Shown here: positions 20,079 to 30,152 of the stretch, piece by piece
Layout: each line of letters starts with the position of its first letter
Position numbering within the stretch: position 1 is the first letter of the stretch
Assembly: GCF_029625315.1 (NCBI RefSeq)
Contig: NZ_CP121110.1
Span: 4,306,501-4,370,500 of the forward strand
Origin: Flavobacterium ginsengisoli
Lineage (GTDB): Bacteria; Bacteroidota; Bacteroidia; Flavobacteriales; Flavobacteriaceae
Length of the DNA stretch: 64,000 nucleotides
Reading direction: 5' to 3'
The notes under the pieces: model-generated
Database searches by the model: none
What the model saw: only the letters and a program-made list of their open reading frames with translations
What the model was told of the DNA's origin: nothing
Position numbers and translations under genes: made by a program

Positions 20079-21294
20079 ATGAAAGATATAATATTAAAAG
20101 CCGAAAATATTTCTAAACAATACCGTTTAGGTCAAGTCGGTACAGGTACTTTAAGCCATGATTTGAATCGATGGTGGCATAAAATTAGAGGAAAAGAAAA
20201 TCCATATCTAAAAATAGGTGATACTAACGATCGTTCTACCAAAGGAACGTCAGATTATGTTTGGGCTTTACAGGATATAAATTTTGAAGTTGAAAGAGGA
20301 GAAGTTTTAGGAATTATTGGAAAAAATGGAGCAGGAAAATCTACGCTTTTAAAAATACTTTCAAAAGTTACGGCTCCAACAACAGGTAGTATAAAATCTC
20401 GAGGACGTATTGCTTCTTTATTAGAAGTTGGCACAGGGTTTAATGGAGAAATGACTGGTCGAGAAAACATATTTCTAAACGGTGCTATTTTAGGAATGAC
20501 CAAGAAAGAAATTACTTCAAAACTGGATGAAATTATTGAGTTTTCTGGATGCGAACGTTATATTGATACTCCAGTTAAAAGATATAGTTCTGGAATGACA
20601 GTTCGTTTAGCATTTGCTGTTGCGGCTTTTTTAGAACCTGAAATACTAGTTGTTGATGAGGTTTTAGCCGTTGGTGATGCCGAATTTCAAAAAAGCAATT
20701 GGTAAAATGCAAGATATTTCTAGGGGTGAAGGAAGGACAGTGTTATTTGTGAGTCATAATATGCCAGCAGTTAGAAGTCTTTGTACTAGGGGGTTGATTT
20801 TAGAATATGGAAAAACAGTTTTTGAAGGAAATATTAATGAGTCGATAGATTATTATTTAAATAATAACTTAATACTTGAGAAACTTTATCTTAATAAAAA
20901 AGTACCTAAAGTTAATGGTATTAAAAGTGTAAAAATTCTGGAGGCTAATGAATATTTACACCATAGTGAAAGCATTAAAATTGAAATAAGGCTTAATAAT
21001 CAAATACAAAATATTAATGTGGGTATTGCAGTTCTAAATTCTGATAAAGTCAAAATATTTACCACATTTCATTTAATGGCTTCTAAATCCGATATTGTTT
21101 TTTGCAAGATTCCTGCGAAAACATTATTAAAAGGAACTTTTAGTTTAGATGTGGCAGTATTTGAAGATTCAAGAGTTTTTGAATATTTAAATGATATTTG
21201 TAATTTTCAAATTGAAGATTTAGATAACGATTATAAAATATATAATGGAAGTATTGGTGACATAAAAATTGATTGCAAATGGTACGGAAATTAA
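20079..21294 (+). CDS. wzt: polysaccharide ABC transporter ATP-binding protein with C-terminal glycan-binding-type domain, one apparent frameshift
   Basis: About 404 residues. ATPase domain (1-250): Walker [16 protein letters not shown], signature [15 protein letters not shown], Walker [16 protein letters not shown] and the switch His in VLFVSHNM. The frame breaks at the A6 run 20690-20695; A5 (FQKAIGKM) or A8 (FQKKAIGKM, closer to the family) rejoins it. After the ATPase comes a C-terminal beta-rich extension ([20 protein letters not shown] onward) like the Wzt domain that recognises the exported chain. Adjacent to wzm with no gap. Confidence 0.88.
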
Positions 21295-21794
21295 TTGATA
21301 AGTTTTATAAAAAAAATGATTCAATATTATTAGACAAGACCGTAAAGGTATATCCTAATGTTATTTTGGAAACAAATTATGGAGGATCTATTGAGATTGG
21401 TAAGAATTGTGAATTACTTTATGGTGTTATTTTAATGACGTATGGCGGAAAAATAAAAATTGGTCATTCTTGTTCTATAAATCCTTATACCGTTTTATAT
21501 GGCCATGGTAATTTAACTATTGGAAATAATGTTCTAATTGCAGGACATGTATTGATAATTCCAGCAAATCATCGATTTGATGACATAAATATTCCTATAA
21601 ATAAACAGGGAGAAAATAGAAAAGGAATCATAATTAAAGATAATGTTTGGATCGGTGCTGGTTGTCAAATTTTAGACGGAGTAATTGTAGAAGAGGGGGC
21701 AATTATTGCAGCTGGTTCTGTTGTTACAAAAAATGTAAAAGCAAACACGATTGTTGGCGGAGTACCGGCAAAACTAATTAAATTAAGACCGTAG
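21279..21794 (+). CDS. hexapeptide-repeat acyltransferase
   Basis: About 171 residues from ATG 21279, which lies inside the end of the Wzt gene (a TTG two codons upstream is possible). Left-handed beta-helix repeats are clear: [48 protein letters not shown], then [26 protein letters not shown] and [12 protein letters not shown]. The loop IPANHRFDD is typical of maltose/galactoside-type O-acetyltransferases, with a likely catalytic His. It probably acetylates a sugar residue of the glycan made by the surrounding transferases. Confidence 0.82.
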   Translation: MVRKLIDKFYKKNDSILLDKTVKVYPNVILETNYGGSIEIGKNCELLYGVILMTYGGKIKIGHSCSINPYTVLYGHGNLTIGNNVLIAGHVLIIPANHRFDDINIPINKQGENRKGIIIKDNVWIGAGCQILDGVIVEEGAIIAAGSVVTKNVKANTIVGGVPAKLIKLRP

Positions 21795-21801
21795 TACTAA
21801 A

Positions 21802-22613
21802 ATGAAATTAAAAAAGCTACGAAAGATATATCGTATATTATTTCCGGTAAAATTTTCTGAGAAACAAATTTTTATTAATGAATTGCAATCAAACTGTTTA
21901 ATAAAGGAGTTTAAAGAAACAAATTCTTTATTCTTACTCAACTTATGTAATGGTAAACAGATTTATCTTAGAGACTATACCCATAGTGATTACTCCGTTT
22001 TTACTCAAATATTTAAAGATGAAGAATATAAAATAGCTTTGTCTTTTTTTAAGTATAATAGGGATTTTAAGAATGCAGTAATGATTGATGTAGGTGCAAA
22101 CATAGGTTATGCAACTATATATTTTCAGGAAAAATTAAAGTTTGACCATATCATTTGTATAGAGCCTTCAATATCTAATTTTAATATTTTAAAAAAAATA
22201 TTGAATTAATAGATAATTCAAAAGACATTTTACTTCTAAATAAAGCCATTGCAGATAAAGAAAATTTGAAATTCAAAATTGAAAACAATTTTAGAGATGG
22301 AAAGGATTGGTCAATTACTACAAAAAAAAGTGATTTTGGAGAAATTCAAGGAATTACACTCAATGAAATAATAAGGGAAAACGACTTAAAGGAAATAACT
22401 TTATTAAAAATAGATATTGAAGGTGCTGAAAGATTTATTTTCCAAAGTTCTACAGATTTATCATTTTTAAATATCACAAAAGTTATTGTTATTGAAATTC
22501 ATGATGAGTTTAATGTAAGAGATAGTATTTATAAGATATTAAGCGATAAACAATTTGTATTAATAGAATCTGGTGAAACAACAATCGGTATAAATAAAAA
22601 TTTCCTCAATTAA
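21802..22613 (+). CDS. FkbM-family methyltransferase, one apparent frameshift
   Basis: 270 residues after the A8 run at 22191-22198 is read as A9; as printed the frame stops at 22209. SAM-binding motif VMIDVGANIGYATIYF and IICIEPSISN, then LNEIIRENDLKEITLLKIDIEGAE with the family's (L/I)KIDIEGxE signature. FkbM-type enzymes O-methylate sugars or other small groups. Capping methylation of an ABC-exported chain would fit its position right after wzm/wzt, but that is inference. Confidence 0.8.
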
Positions 22614-22621
22614 AAAACAAA

Positions 22622-23451
22622 ATGTCTCCAAAATTAAGTGTAATTATCCCTTGTTACAATTCAGAGGCTACTCTAGAATTAACTTTAAATTCGATATTGA
22701 ATCAAAATTTTCAAGAATGGGAAGCTATAATTATCAATGACGGATCTAAAGATGCAACGGAAGAGATTTCAATAAAATGGACTGAAAAAGATAAGCGTTT
22801 CAAATATTTTTCAAAAGAAAATGGAGGATTAGGCAAAGCAAGAAATTTTGGAATTGAAAGAGCACAAGGAATTTATATACTTCCTTTAGATTCTGATAAT
22901 CTTGTTGAAGAGAATTTTAGTAGAAAGGCAATCTCTGTTTTTGAAAAAGATTTAAGTATTGGTGTAGTGCATGGATACGCAGAATATTTTGGAGAAAAAA
23001 AGGACTATGGAAAATTGAAGATTTCAATTTACAAAAAATGCTTATTCATAACTATATTGATGCTTGTGCAATTTTTAAAAAAGAGTTATGGCAAAAAAAT
23101 GGGGGTTATGATGAGAATATGCCACATCAAGGTCATGAGGATTGGGAATTTTGGCTGGCTCTCGGAATTAATAACACCAAGTTTTATAATTTAAACGAAA
23201 TTACGTTCAAATATTTTGTAGCTCAAAATTCTATGATTAGATCATTTTCAAAAGAAATGATGATTGCAAATCAAGACTATATTGCGAAAAAATATTGTAA
23301 AGTCTATTATGATGAGTATTGCAAAACCTTTTTTCAAATAAAGAACACTAATAAGAAGATAGATTCAAAATTAAAAAGTGAAAAATTTGTAATTAATCTT
23401 TTCTGTTATACTTTTTTCAGATTTAAAATTTTTAAAGAAAATAGATCGTAA
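22622..23451 (+). CDS. glycosyltransferase family 2, one apparent frameshift
   Basis: 276 residues when the A7 run at 22995-23001 is read as A8, giving FGEKKGLWKIEDFNLQKM and continuing into MLIHNYIDACAIFKKELW. GT-A features: LSVIIPCYNSEATLEL, IIINDGSKDATEE, GGLGKARNFGIERA, LPLDSDNLV (DxD) and HEDWEFWLALG (catalytic ED). It closely resembles the GT2 at 28508 in layout. The gene is 9 bases after the FkbM gene and 8 before the next GT2. Confidence 0.82.
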
Positions 23452-23458
23452 TTTTGTA

Positions 23459-24403
23459 ATGAGTCTACAGATAAAGCCTTTGGTTTCTATTATTATTCCA
23501 AATTATAATCATGAGAAATTTCTAACTCAGAGATTAGAAAGTGTATTCAATCAGACTTTTCAGGATTTTGAAGTTATTTTGCTTGATGATTGCAGTAGTG
23601 ATAACAGCATACTTATTTTAAAACAATATGCTAATCATCCTAAAGTTTCTCATTGTATTTTCAATACCAATAATTCAGGAAGTCCTTTTATACAATGGGA
23701 CAGAGGTATTAAAGCTTCAGAAGGGAAATATATCTGGATTGCCGAATCTGATGATTTCTGTGATATAGATTTTTTGACTAAATTATTAAAACCCTTACTA
23801 GATAATGATTCATTAGGAATTGCATATTGTCAGACAAACGATGTAGATGAAAATGGAATAATTTTGAAAAATAGAATTTCTTATACTCAAATATTTCAAC
23901 CTAATATTTGGGAAAAATCATTTTCTCAAAAAGGTGAAGATTTTGTCAAATTATATCTTAGTTTCTTTAATGTTATTCCAAATGCAAGTGCTGTAATCTT
24001 TAAAAAGGAATTGTTAGAAACATCTTTTCTATTAGCTTCTGTATTAAAAATGAAGATGTGTGGAGATTGGTATTTTTGGATAAAAATAATGTTAAATTCA
24101 GAAGTTTTTTTTCTAAATGAAACATTGAATTATTTTAGAAATCACAATTCTGTTACTCGAAATCATACAACGATACTTAAAAAAAGACAACGTTTATTAG
24201 AAGAGAAAGAAGTGCGGTCTTTTTTGCAGTCAATCAAATTAAATAATTTTGAATCAGAAAAGGTTTTATACAACAGATGGTTTAAATTGTACTCCTTTAG
24301 AAATCTTTTTCGAAAATCTTTTTATGAAATCAAATTAGATCAGACATCTTATTTTAGTTTTTTTAAAACATATTTTTTTTTAAAATCTAAAAAAATTAAA
24401 TGA
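23459..24403 (+). CDS. glycosyltransferase family 2
   Basis: 314 residues, intact. Standard GT-A text: PLVSIIIPNYNHEKFL, LLDDCSSDNSI, GSPFIQWDRGIKASEGKYIWIAESDDF (in part, WIAESDDF as metal-binding block), and CGDWYFWIKIML near the catalytic base. The SGSPFxQWxRG variant is common in GT2 enzymes that add sugars late in chain synthesis. Starts 8 bases after the previous GT2 and ends 3 bases before the next gene's ATG. Confidence 0.85.
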   Translation: MSLQIKPLVSIIIPNYNHEKFLTQRLESVFNQTFQDFEVILLDDCSSDNSILILKQYANHPKVSHCIFNTNNSGSPFIQWDRGIKASEGKYIWIAESDDFCDIDFLTKLLKPLLDNDSLGIAYCQTNDVDENGIILKNRISYTQIFQPNIWEKSFSQKGEDFVKLYLSFFNVIPNASAVIFKKELLETSFLLASVLKMKMCGDWYFWIKIMLNSEVFFLNETLNYFRNHNSVTRNHTTILKKRQRLLEEKEVRSFLQSIKLNNFESEKVLYNRWFKLYSFRNLFRKSFYEIKLDQTSYFSFFKTYFFLKSKKIK

Positions 24404-24406
24404 AAT

Positions 24407-25525
24407 ATGAAATTTAAAAAATAATAGAATAGCGATTGTAGCGCCAGGGCAAAATAAATATTCAGAAACTTTTATTCAAGAACAAAAGAAAGGATTAAAA
24501 GGAGAAATCTTTTATTATTACAACGGAACCCCTCCTAATTTTCTTGAAGATAAAGGAAAATTATTCTCAAAATTTGATTTGACTGTTTTTAACATAAAAC
24601 ACAAATTAAGGCTTACAAGATTTAGTGCGATAGAACAAGCCTTTATACGATCACTAAAAAAAATAAGATAGATGTAGTTCTGGCACAATATGGCCCAACA
24701 GCGCATAAAATTGTCTCACTCTGCAAAAAAATAAATTTACCTTTAATAACTCACTTTCATGGTTATGATGCTTCCGAGTATTCTATCATAACACAATGCA
24801 ATAATTATAAAGAAGTGTTTTCATATAGTAAATATGTTATTGCTGTATCATTATCAATGAAACAAAGATTAATTGATCTTGGCTGTTCAAATGAGAAAAT
24901 AGTTTACAATTCATGTGCGCCAAATTCTATTTTTTGGATGTTAATCCCTCATTTAAAAACTCAACTTTTATAGCTGTAGGGCGTTTTGTAAATAAGAAGG
25001 CTCCGTATTATACTATTTTGGCCTTTAATAAAGTTTTGAATAAATTTCCAGATGCAAAATTAGTTATTGGTGGAGACGGAGTATTGTACGAAACCTGTGT
25101 AAATTTAATACGTTATTTAAAAATAGATAATAATGTATCGTTGCCTGGAATAATTGGAAGAGAAGATTTTCTTGGATATTTAGAAGACTCTTTAGCTTTT
25201 GTTCAACATTCAATAACTGCAATTTCTGGAGATCAGGAAGGTACACCTGTCGCAATTTTAGAGGCTTCCGCTGCAGGATTGCCTGTTATTTCAACCCAAC
25301 ATGCTGGCATTCCTGATGTCATCATTGATGGCAAAACCGGTTTTTTAGTAGAAGAGCATGATGTAGAAATGATGGCAGAAAAAGATGATATTTTTTCTAG
25401 AAAATAGAAGTGTGGCAAAGCAATTTGGTGAAAAAGGAAAAGAACTCGTAAAAAGTAATTTTACGTTAAAGAAACATTTAGATGTAATAGATGATCTAAT
25501 AGAAAAAGCCTTAATTAAAACGTAA
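24407..25525 (+). CDS. glycosyltransferase family 4, four apparent frameshifts
   Basis: Reads as one 372-residue GT-B protein after four one-base corrections: A run 24416-24421 (6 to 5), A run 24656-24663 (8 to 9), T run 24930-24935 (6 to 7) and A run 25379-25383 (5 to 4). In order it then shows NNRIAIVAPGQNKYSETFIQ, ITHFHGYDASEYS, VIAVSLSMKQRLIDLG, FIAVGRFVNKKAPYYTI, and the GT4 donor site EGTPVAILEASAAGLPVIST with HAGIPDVIIDGKTGFLVEE. The family call is secure. Four indels in 1.1 kb is the highest density in the window, so true decay cannot be wholly excluded, though the corrections leave no other defect. Confidence 0.75.
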
Positions 25526-25591
25526 GTATTCTATAATTTCTATTATTGCTTTATACGATTTAGAAATGTTAATCAAAGAAAATTAGAAAAT

Positions 25592-26383
25592 ATGGATACG
25601 ATTGATAAATCTAAAATTGCCATTCTTACCACTGTTACAAATTTTGAGTTGTATAAAAGAACATCTACAATTTTTCCAGAGGAGATTGATAAAATCGTTA
25701 TTGATGGAACTAATGGGAGTATGGTTTAGAGAGTATAAACTATATGTTTAAGAAACTCAACAATAAAAAGTATGAGTGGATTATAATGGCAGATGAAGAC
25801 ATTTTTTTCTATGATTCTAATCTTGTTTTCGATTTGATCACGTACATGGACAAAAATAATTATCAAATATCTGGAGTTAGAAATGGTAGATTAATTAAAC
25901 ACAGAATTAATAACCCAGAAGTAATTGACACTTTTTTCTATGTAATAAATTATAAGAAATATACGGCTTTAAGTCGGTCAAAGAACACCAAATATTTATT
26001 CCAGAAATTTTTGAGAATAAAGACTATTCTTTTTAAAATACGATTATGATATAAAGAGCCTTGATGAATCATATTACTGTTTTTTTTTTTGGTCTATTCT
26101 AAAAGGCTTTAAAATTTTATATCTCGATACAATAAATCCAGTTAAAAATGATGAAACAGGAAATATAGTTCTTGATGTAAATGGAAATAAAATAGCTTTT
26201 CACAGCTGGTATGCTCGTGCCTATAAAGTTCATGAAGATCAAACCAAAAGAATTGATCATTATATAAGAGAATTTAAGATTGAAGAAGCATTAATCAATT
26301 TAAAAGATGTGCATATTTTTAAAAAGAGATTTTTTAATTTTAAGAAAAGATTTAAAAAAATAAAAAAATATATAGGAAAATGA
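25592..26383 (+). CDS. glycosyltransferase-like protein of unrecognised family, three apparent frameshifts
   Basis: Three one-base restorations (G run at 25715-25717, A run at 25957-25959, T run at 26030-26034) give a continuous 264-residue protein beginning MDTIDKSKIAILTTVTNFEL. It includes YEWIIMADEDIFFYDSNLVF, which looks like a GT-A metal site (DED), then GVRNGRLIKHR, SYYCFFFWSILKGFKILYL and KIAFHSWYARAYKVHEDQ. Its stop overlaps the next ATG (ATGA at 26380). I do not recognise the family; the DED block, the His-Trp near the end and the neighbours suggest a sugar transferase or an accessory to one. Confidence 0.55.
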
Positions 26384-27454
26384 TAACAATAATTTTTCCT
26401 TATCGCAATAGAGAATCCGTCCGGGTTAAACGCTCTTTAGATTCGCTGAGGGAACAGACAAATTCTGATTTTGAAGTTGTTTTTGTAGACTATGGCTCAA
26501 ATTCAGTTTCAGCATCCAATATTAAAGACTTGGTGGCTAATTATAAATTTGTAAAATATATTTATAATTATTCAGAATTTCAGCCTTGGTCAAGAGCTAA
26601 AGCAATTAACATTGGACTAAAAAATGCTACCACAGAGTACATATTTACAGCTGATGTTGATATGATTTTTAATCCAAATTTTGTTTGTAAACTTCATGAA
26701 TTAAAAAATCCACTTAAAGGCTATTATTTTAAAGTTGGTTTTTTGAATGAAAAAGAATCAGAGTCTGATAAGAAATTTCAAGATCTTGAAATTGATTTTA
26801 GCAGTGGAGTTGGCGCGCAAGGATTATCATTATTTCATCTTAATAGTTTGAAAGAAGTAAGAGGATATGATGAGTTTTTGCATTTTTGGGGAGCTGAAGA
26901 TATCGATATTCATAATCGATTAGAAAAAAATGGGGTCGAAAGTATTTTTTATTCAGAAGAAATTTTAATGCTCCATCAATGGCATACTAGCTATAGAAAA
27001 GAAGAAAAAAATGCTTACAAAAGATTTGCAACTGACAGATATTATAAAAATAAATCATCAAAAACTGTTAGCAAATACAGAAAATAGAGAAGTGCAAGTT
27101 AATAATGTAAAATGGGGAGCTGGTATTTGTAAAAATGATTTTGAGATTTTAAAAAAAGATAAGAAAGAAAAAATAATGCTTAATAAAAAAGAGATTGTTA
27201 GCCACTTTCTGTTTTGTGAATTACCGAATTTTGAAGACGATATTTTAAATATTAGTTTTGTGGAAGATCCTTTTCAGAATTCTCTGAAATATAAACTAAA
27301 GAAAATTCTAGGCAAAAAAGTTCCTAAATATTATACTTTAAAAGAAATTAATGATTTACTGTTGCTTCATATTATTTCTTTTTATCATACTTTTCCTTAC
27401 TTGTACGAGGTCAGTGACGAATTAAATAGTATCAGATTCAAAATAAAAAAATAA
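26380..27454 (+). CDS. glycosyltransferase family 2 (chondroitin-polymerase-like GT-A domain), one apparent frameshift
   Basis: 357 residues when the A5 run at 27046-27050 is read as A4, giving DRYYKINHQKLLANTENREV. The first 235 residues show MITIIFPYRNRESVRVKRSL, WSRAKAINIGLKNATTEYIF, TADVDMIF (DxD), GVGAQGLSLFHL and the galactosyltransferase-type block HFWGAEDIDIHNRLEKNG. This resembles the second GT-A domain of bifunctional capsule polymerases. A 120-residue helical C-terminus follows and is unassigned. Start overlaps the previous stop. Confidence 0.78.
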
Positions 27455-27509
27455 GTGATTAGAAAAGCAAACCTCAAAAGAATTGAGCTGTTTCGAAAAT
27501 ATAAATCTC

Positions 27510-28493
27510 ATGAATGAGCCTAAAGTTTCTGTAATAATTCCAACATATAATCGTGCACACATTATTAGTGAGACGCTAGATAGTATACTAAACCAAACTT
27601 ATCAAAATTGGGAATGTATTATTGTCGATGATGGTTCAAATGACAATACAGAAAACATAATAAATAAATATTTAAAAAACGATAATCGTTTTAAGTTTTA
27701 CCGCCGTCCAGATGATCGTTTAAAGGGGGCGAATGCGTGCAGAAATTATGGAATTGAAAATAGTTGTGGTACATATATAATGTTTTTAGATTCAGATGAT
27801 ATTTGTGAGTCTTTTTGTTTAGAAGAAAGAGCAGGTATAGTAGCAAATGATCTTTCTATAGATTTATTAATTAGAGATGGAGCCTTTCTTATTGATGAAG
27901 TAAAACAGTCATATTCCATTAACAAAGATCCAGAACTAAAAAATAATGAAAATTATTTAATGATGTTTTTAAGCTATAATACTCCTTGGCAAACTACTGC
28001 AGTTCTGTATAAAAAAAGTAGTATAAGGAATTGTTGGTTTGATGAAAAATTAAAGCGTTTTCAGGATTTAAGTTTTAATATTAGAGTACTTTCGCAACCT
28101 AAAGAATTAAAGATACATAGGGATTATAAAATCGATAATTATTATCGACAGGATGATGAAAAGGTTGTAAAGAACAATTTTATTGGTAATATGTATGAAT
28201 CTTTTGTTGTTTTTCATCAAGTCCATATTAATTTGTTTGAAAATAAAATTTACAAAGGAGACTTTAGAAGATTTAATTGTAAAATCATTTATCAATTTGT
28301 AATACCATATTTCTATCAAAATAGAAAAGCATCAAATCGATTTCTTTTTTGGACAGTAAAATCCAATATATATTCTTTATCACAAAAATTGACATTGATT
28401 ATTTTGTTGATTGTTCTCAATACAAGTTTATATAAAATAAAAGGTATAGGAATGTACCAATTACGAAATAAGATAAAAAGCTTCGCTAATTAA
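27510..28493 (+). CDS. glycosyltransferase family 2
   Basis: 327 residues from ATG 27510, chosen because it directly precedes EPKVSVIIPTYNRAH; a TTG nine codons earlier is in frame. GT-A motifs: IIVDDGSNDNTENI, LKGANACRNYGIENS, IMFLDSDDIC (DxD), and RFQDLSFNIRVLS in the position of the catalytic base. The hydrophobic stretch near the C-terminus (LTLIILLIVLNTSL) may associate it with the membrane. Downstream GT2 begins 14 bases later. Confidence 0.83.
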   Translation: MNEPKVSVIIPTYNRAHIISETLDSILNQTYQNWECIIVDDGSNDNTENIINKYLKNDNRFKFYRRPDDRLKGANACRNYGIENSCGTYIMFLDSDDICESFCLEERAGIVANDLSIDLLIRDGAFLIDEVKQSYSINKDPELKNNENYLMMFLSYNTPWQTTAVLYKKSSIRNCWFDEKLKRFQDLSFNIRVLSQPKELKIHRDYKIDNYYRQDDEKVVKNNFIGNMYESFVVFHQVHINLFENKIYKGDFRRFNCKIIYQFVIPYFYQNRKASNRFLFWTVKSNIYSLSQKLTLIILLIVLNTSLYKIKGIGMYQLRNKIKSFAN

Positions 28494-28507
28494 TTCCAAT
28501 AAAATAA

Positions 28508-29326
28508 ATGTCGAATAAAACTTTAATCTCTGTCATTGTTCCTTGTTATAAACAATCTCACTTTTTAGATGAAAATTTACAATCGGTTTTAGATCAGACT
28601 TTTGAGGATTGGGAATGCATTATTGTTAATGATGGAAGCCCAGATGAAACCGAGGAAATAGCTCAAGAATGGTGTAGAAAAGATGATCGTTTTAAATATT
28701 TAAAAAAAGAAAATGGAGGCTTGCCAAGTGCAAGAAATGCAGGAATTGCAATTAGTAAAGGAAAATATATTTTACCTCTAGATTCAGATGATAAAATTCA
28801 TTTGAGCTATCTTGAAAAGATATGTAAAGCTTTTTCTGATAATCCGGACATAAAAATGGTGACCTCTAGAATTCAATTATTTGGAGTTAGTAACGAGGAG
28901 ATGAAATTGCCAGATTATAGCTATAGAAAAATATTAGTTCAAAATTGTTTTGCGCATTGTTCCGCTTTTAAGAAAGATTCTTGGGAAGAAGTTAATGGTT
29001 ATGATGAAAACATGAAATCTTTTGAAGATTGGGAATTCTGGATTAGGATACTAGATGAAAACAGTAAAGTCTTTAAAATTCCTGAGTTAATGTTTATTTA
29101 TAGAAAACACCTTGAAGGAAGTATGACTAATAAATTTGTAACCAATCCAGATTTTTATTTCGGACTTTATGATTATGTGTATGAGAAACATAAAGACATT
29201 TATAAAAAATATTTTTCAAATCCAATTATAGCATATAATGAGAATTTAATTTTAGAGGAGTTTAATAAAAAAATCAAAAGACATTTTCTCTTCAAATTGT
29301 ATGTTAAAATAAAAAAAATGCTATGA
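28508..29326 (+). CDS. glycosyltransferase family 2
   Basis: 272 residues, intact. TLISVIVPCYKQSHFL, IIVNDGSPDETEEI, GGLPSARNAGIAISKG, LPLDSDDKIH (DxD) and SFEDWEFWIRILDENS (ED base) are all present. It is the closest relative in the window of the GT2 at 22622, sharing the FEDWEFW-type block and overall length. Its TGA overlaps the next gene's ATG (ATGA at 29323). Confidence 0.86.
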   Translation: MSNKTLISVIVPCYKQSHFLDENLQSVLDQTFEDWECIIVNDGSPDETEEIAQEWCRKDDRFKYLKKENGGLPSARNAGIAISKGKYILPLDSDDKIHLSYLEKICKAFSDNPDIKMVTSRIQLFGVSNEEMKLPDYSYRKILVQNCFAHCSAFKKDSWEEVNGYDENMKSFEDWEFWIRILDENSKVFKIPELMFIYRKHLEGSMTNKFVTNPDFYFGLYDYVYEKHKDIYKKYFSNPIIAYNENLILEEFNKKIKRHFLFKLYVKIKKML

Positions 29327-30108
29327 TTAGTGTTGTAATTAGAAATAAAAATCAAGAAAAAGCATTAGAATTTTTATTGAAAAATTTAAAAGAACGCTAT
29401 TTTCAAGATATAAATGAGATTATTGTATTAGATAATCTATCTACAGATAGAAGTAAAGATATAGCAAGTAAATTTAATGCTAAATTTGTTTCCATAGAAA
29501 AATTCAGTTATGGAGGCAGTGCAAATTTAGGTGCCTTGTCTGCATCAAATAATATTGTTGTTATTTTCAGTGCACATTCTTACCCTGTTAGTCCAGATTT
29601 CTTTAAAGTGATTAAAGAAAAGTTTGATAATAATAAGAACTTAGCAGGTCTTCGTTGTTTGCATTCTTCAAATGATTTCAAAAATTATATTCTTGGAATC
29701 GATGCGAAGACTGATCCTAATAAATCAGGAGTTATTTTTTCAGGATCAGCTTTTAGTCGTAAAGTATGGGAAGTTATTCCATTTAATGATCAAGTTCCTA
29801 CTTTTGAAGATAAAGATTGGACTCTTAGAGTTTTAAAAGCGGGTTACGATATAGAATTTGCACCAGTTGTTTTTAGCTATGAAATAAAAAGAACACTGAC
29901 ACAAGAATATTTTAGATTTAAAAATGATGTATTAGGAAATTATCAAATATGGCATGTCGAACCTAGTATGATGTCTATCATTAAAGGTTTTATTATGTCG
30001 TTGTTTAAGGTTTGTAAAAATCCATTTATTCAGATTTATTATATTTTTAAGAGATTCTTTTTTATGATAAAGTTTAAAATTGTCAAACCGCAAAAATTTG
30101 ATTATTAA
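29323..30108 (+). CDS. glycosyltransferase family 2, rhamnosyltransferase-like
   Basis: 261 residues. MISVVIRNKNQEKALEF and IIVLDNLSTDRSKDIAS mark the GT-A nucleotide site, and SYGGSANLGALSASNNIVVI precedes FSAHSYPVS, where the usual DxD is replaced by SAHS. VPTFEDKDWTLRVLKAG holds the catalytic acidic pair. The substitution of the metal-binding aspartates also occurs in some bacterial GT2 groups, so it need not mean inactivity. A C-terminal hydrophobic stretch is present. ATG overlaps the upstream stop. Confidence 0.75.
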   Translation: MISVVIRNKNQEKALEFLLKNLKERYFQDINEIIVLDNLSTDRSKDIASKFNAKFVSIEKFSYGGSANLGALSASNNIVVIFSAHSYPVSPDFFKVIKEKFDNNKNLAGLRCLHSSNDFKNYILGIDAKTDPNKSGVIFSGSAFSRKVWEVIPFNDQVPTFEDKDWTLRVLKAGYDIEFAPVVFSYEIKRTLTQEYFRFKNDVLGNYQIWHVEPSMMSIIKGFIMSLFKVCKNPFIQIYYIFKRFFFMIKFKIVKPQKFDY

Positions 30109-30152
30109 CGATAATTATTTTTTAATGAATTGTCAAATAATTGTGCTTTTAA

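Noticed and set aside
26081..26090. T11 run as another frameshift site
   Set aside because: The run near 26080-26090 reads in phase (CFFFW) in the reconstructed protein, so its length appears right.
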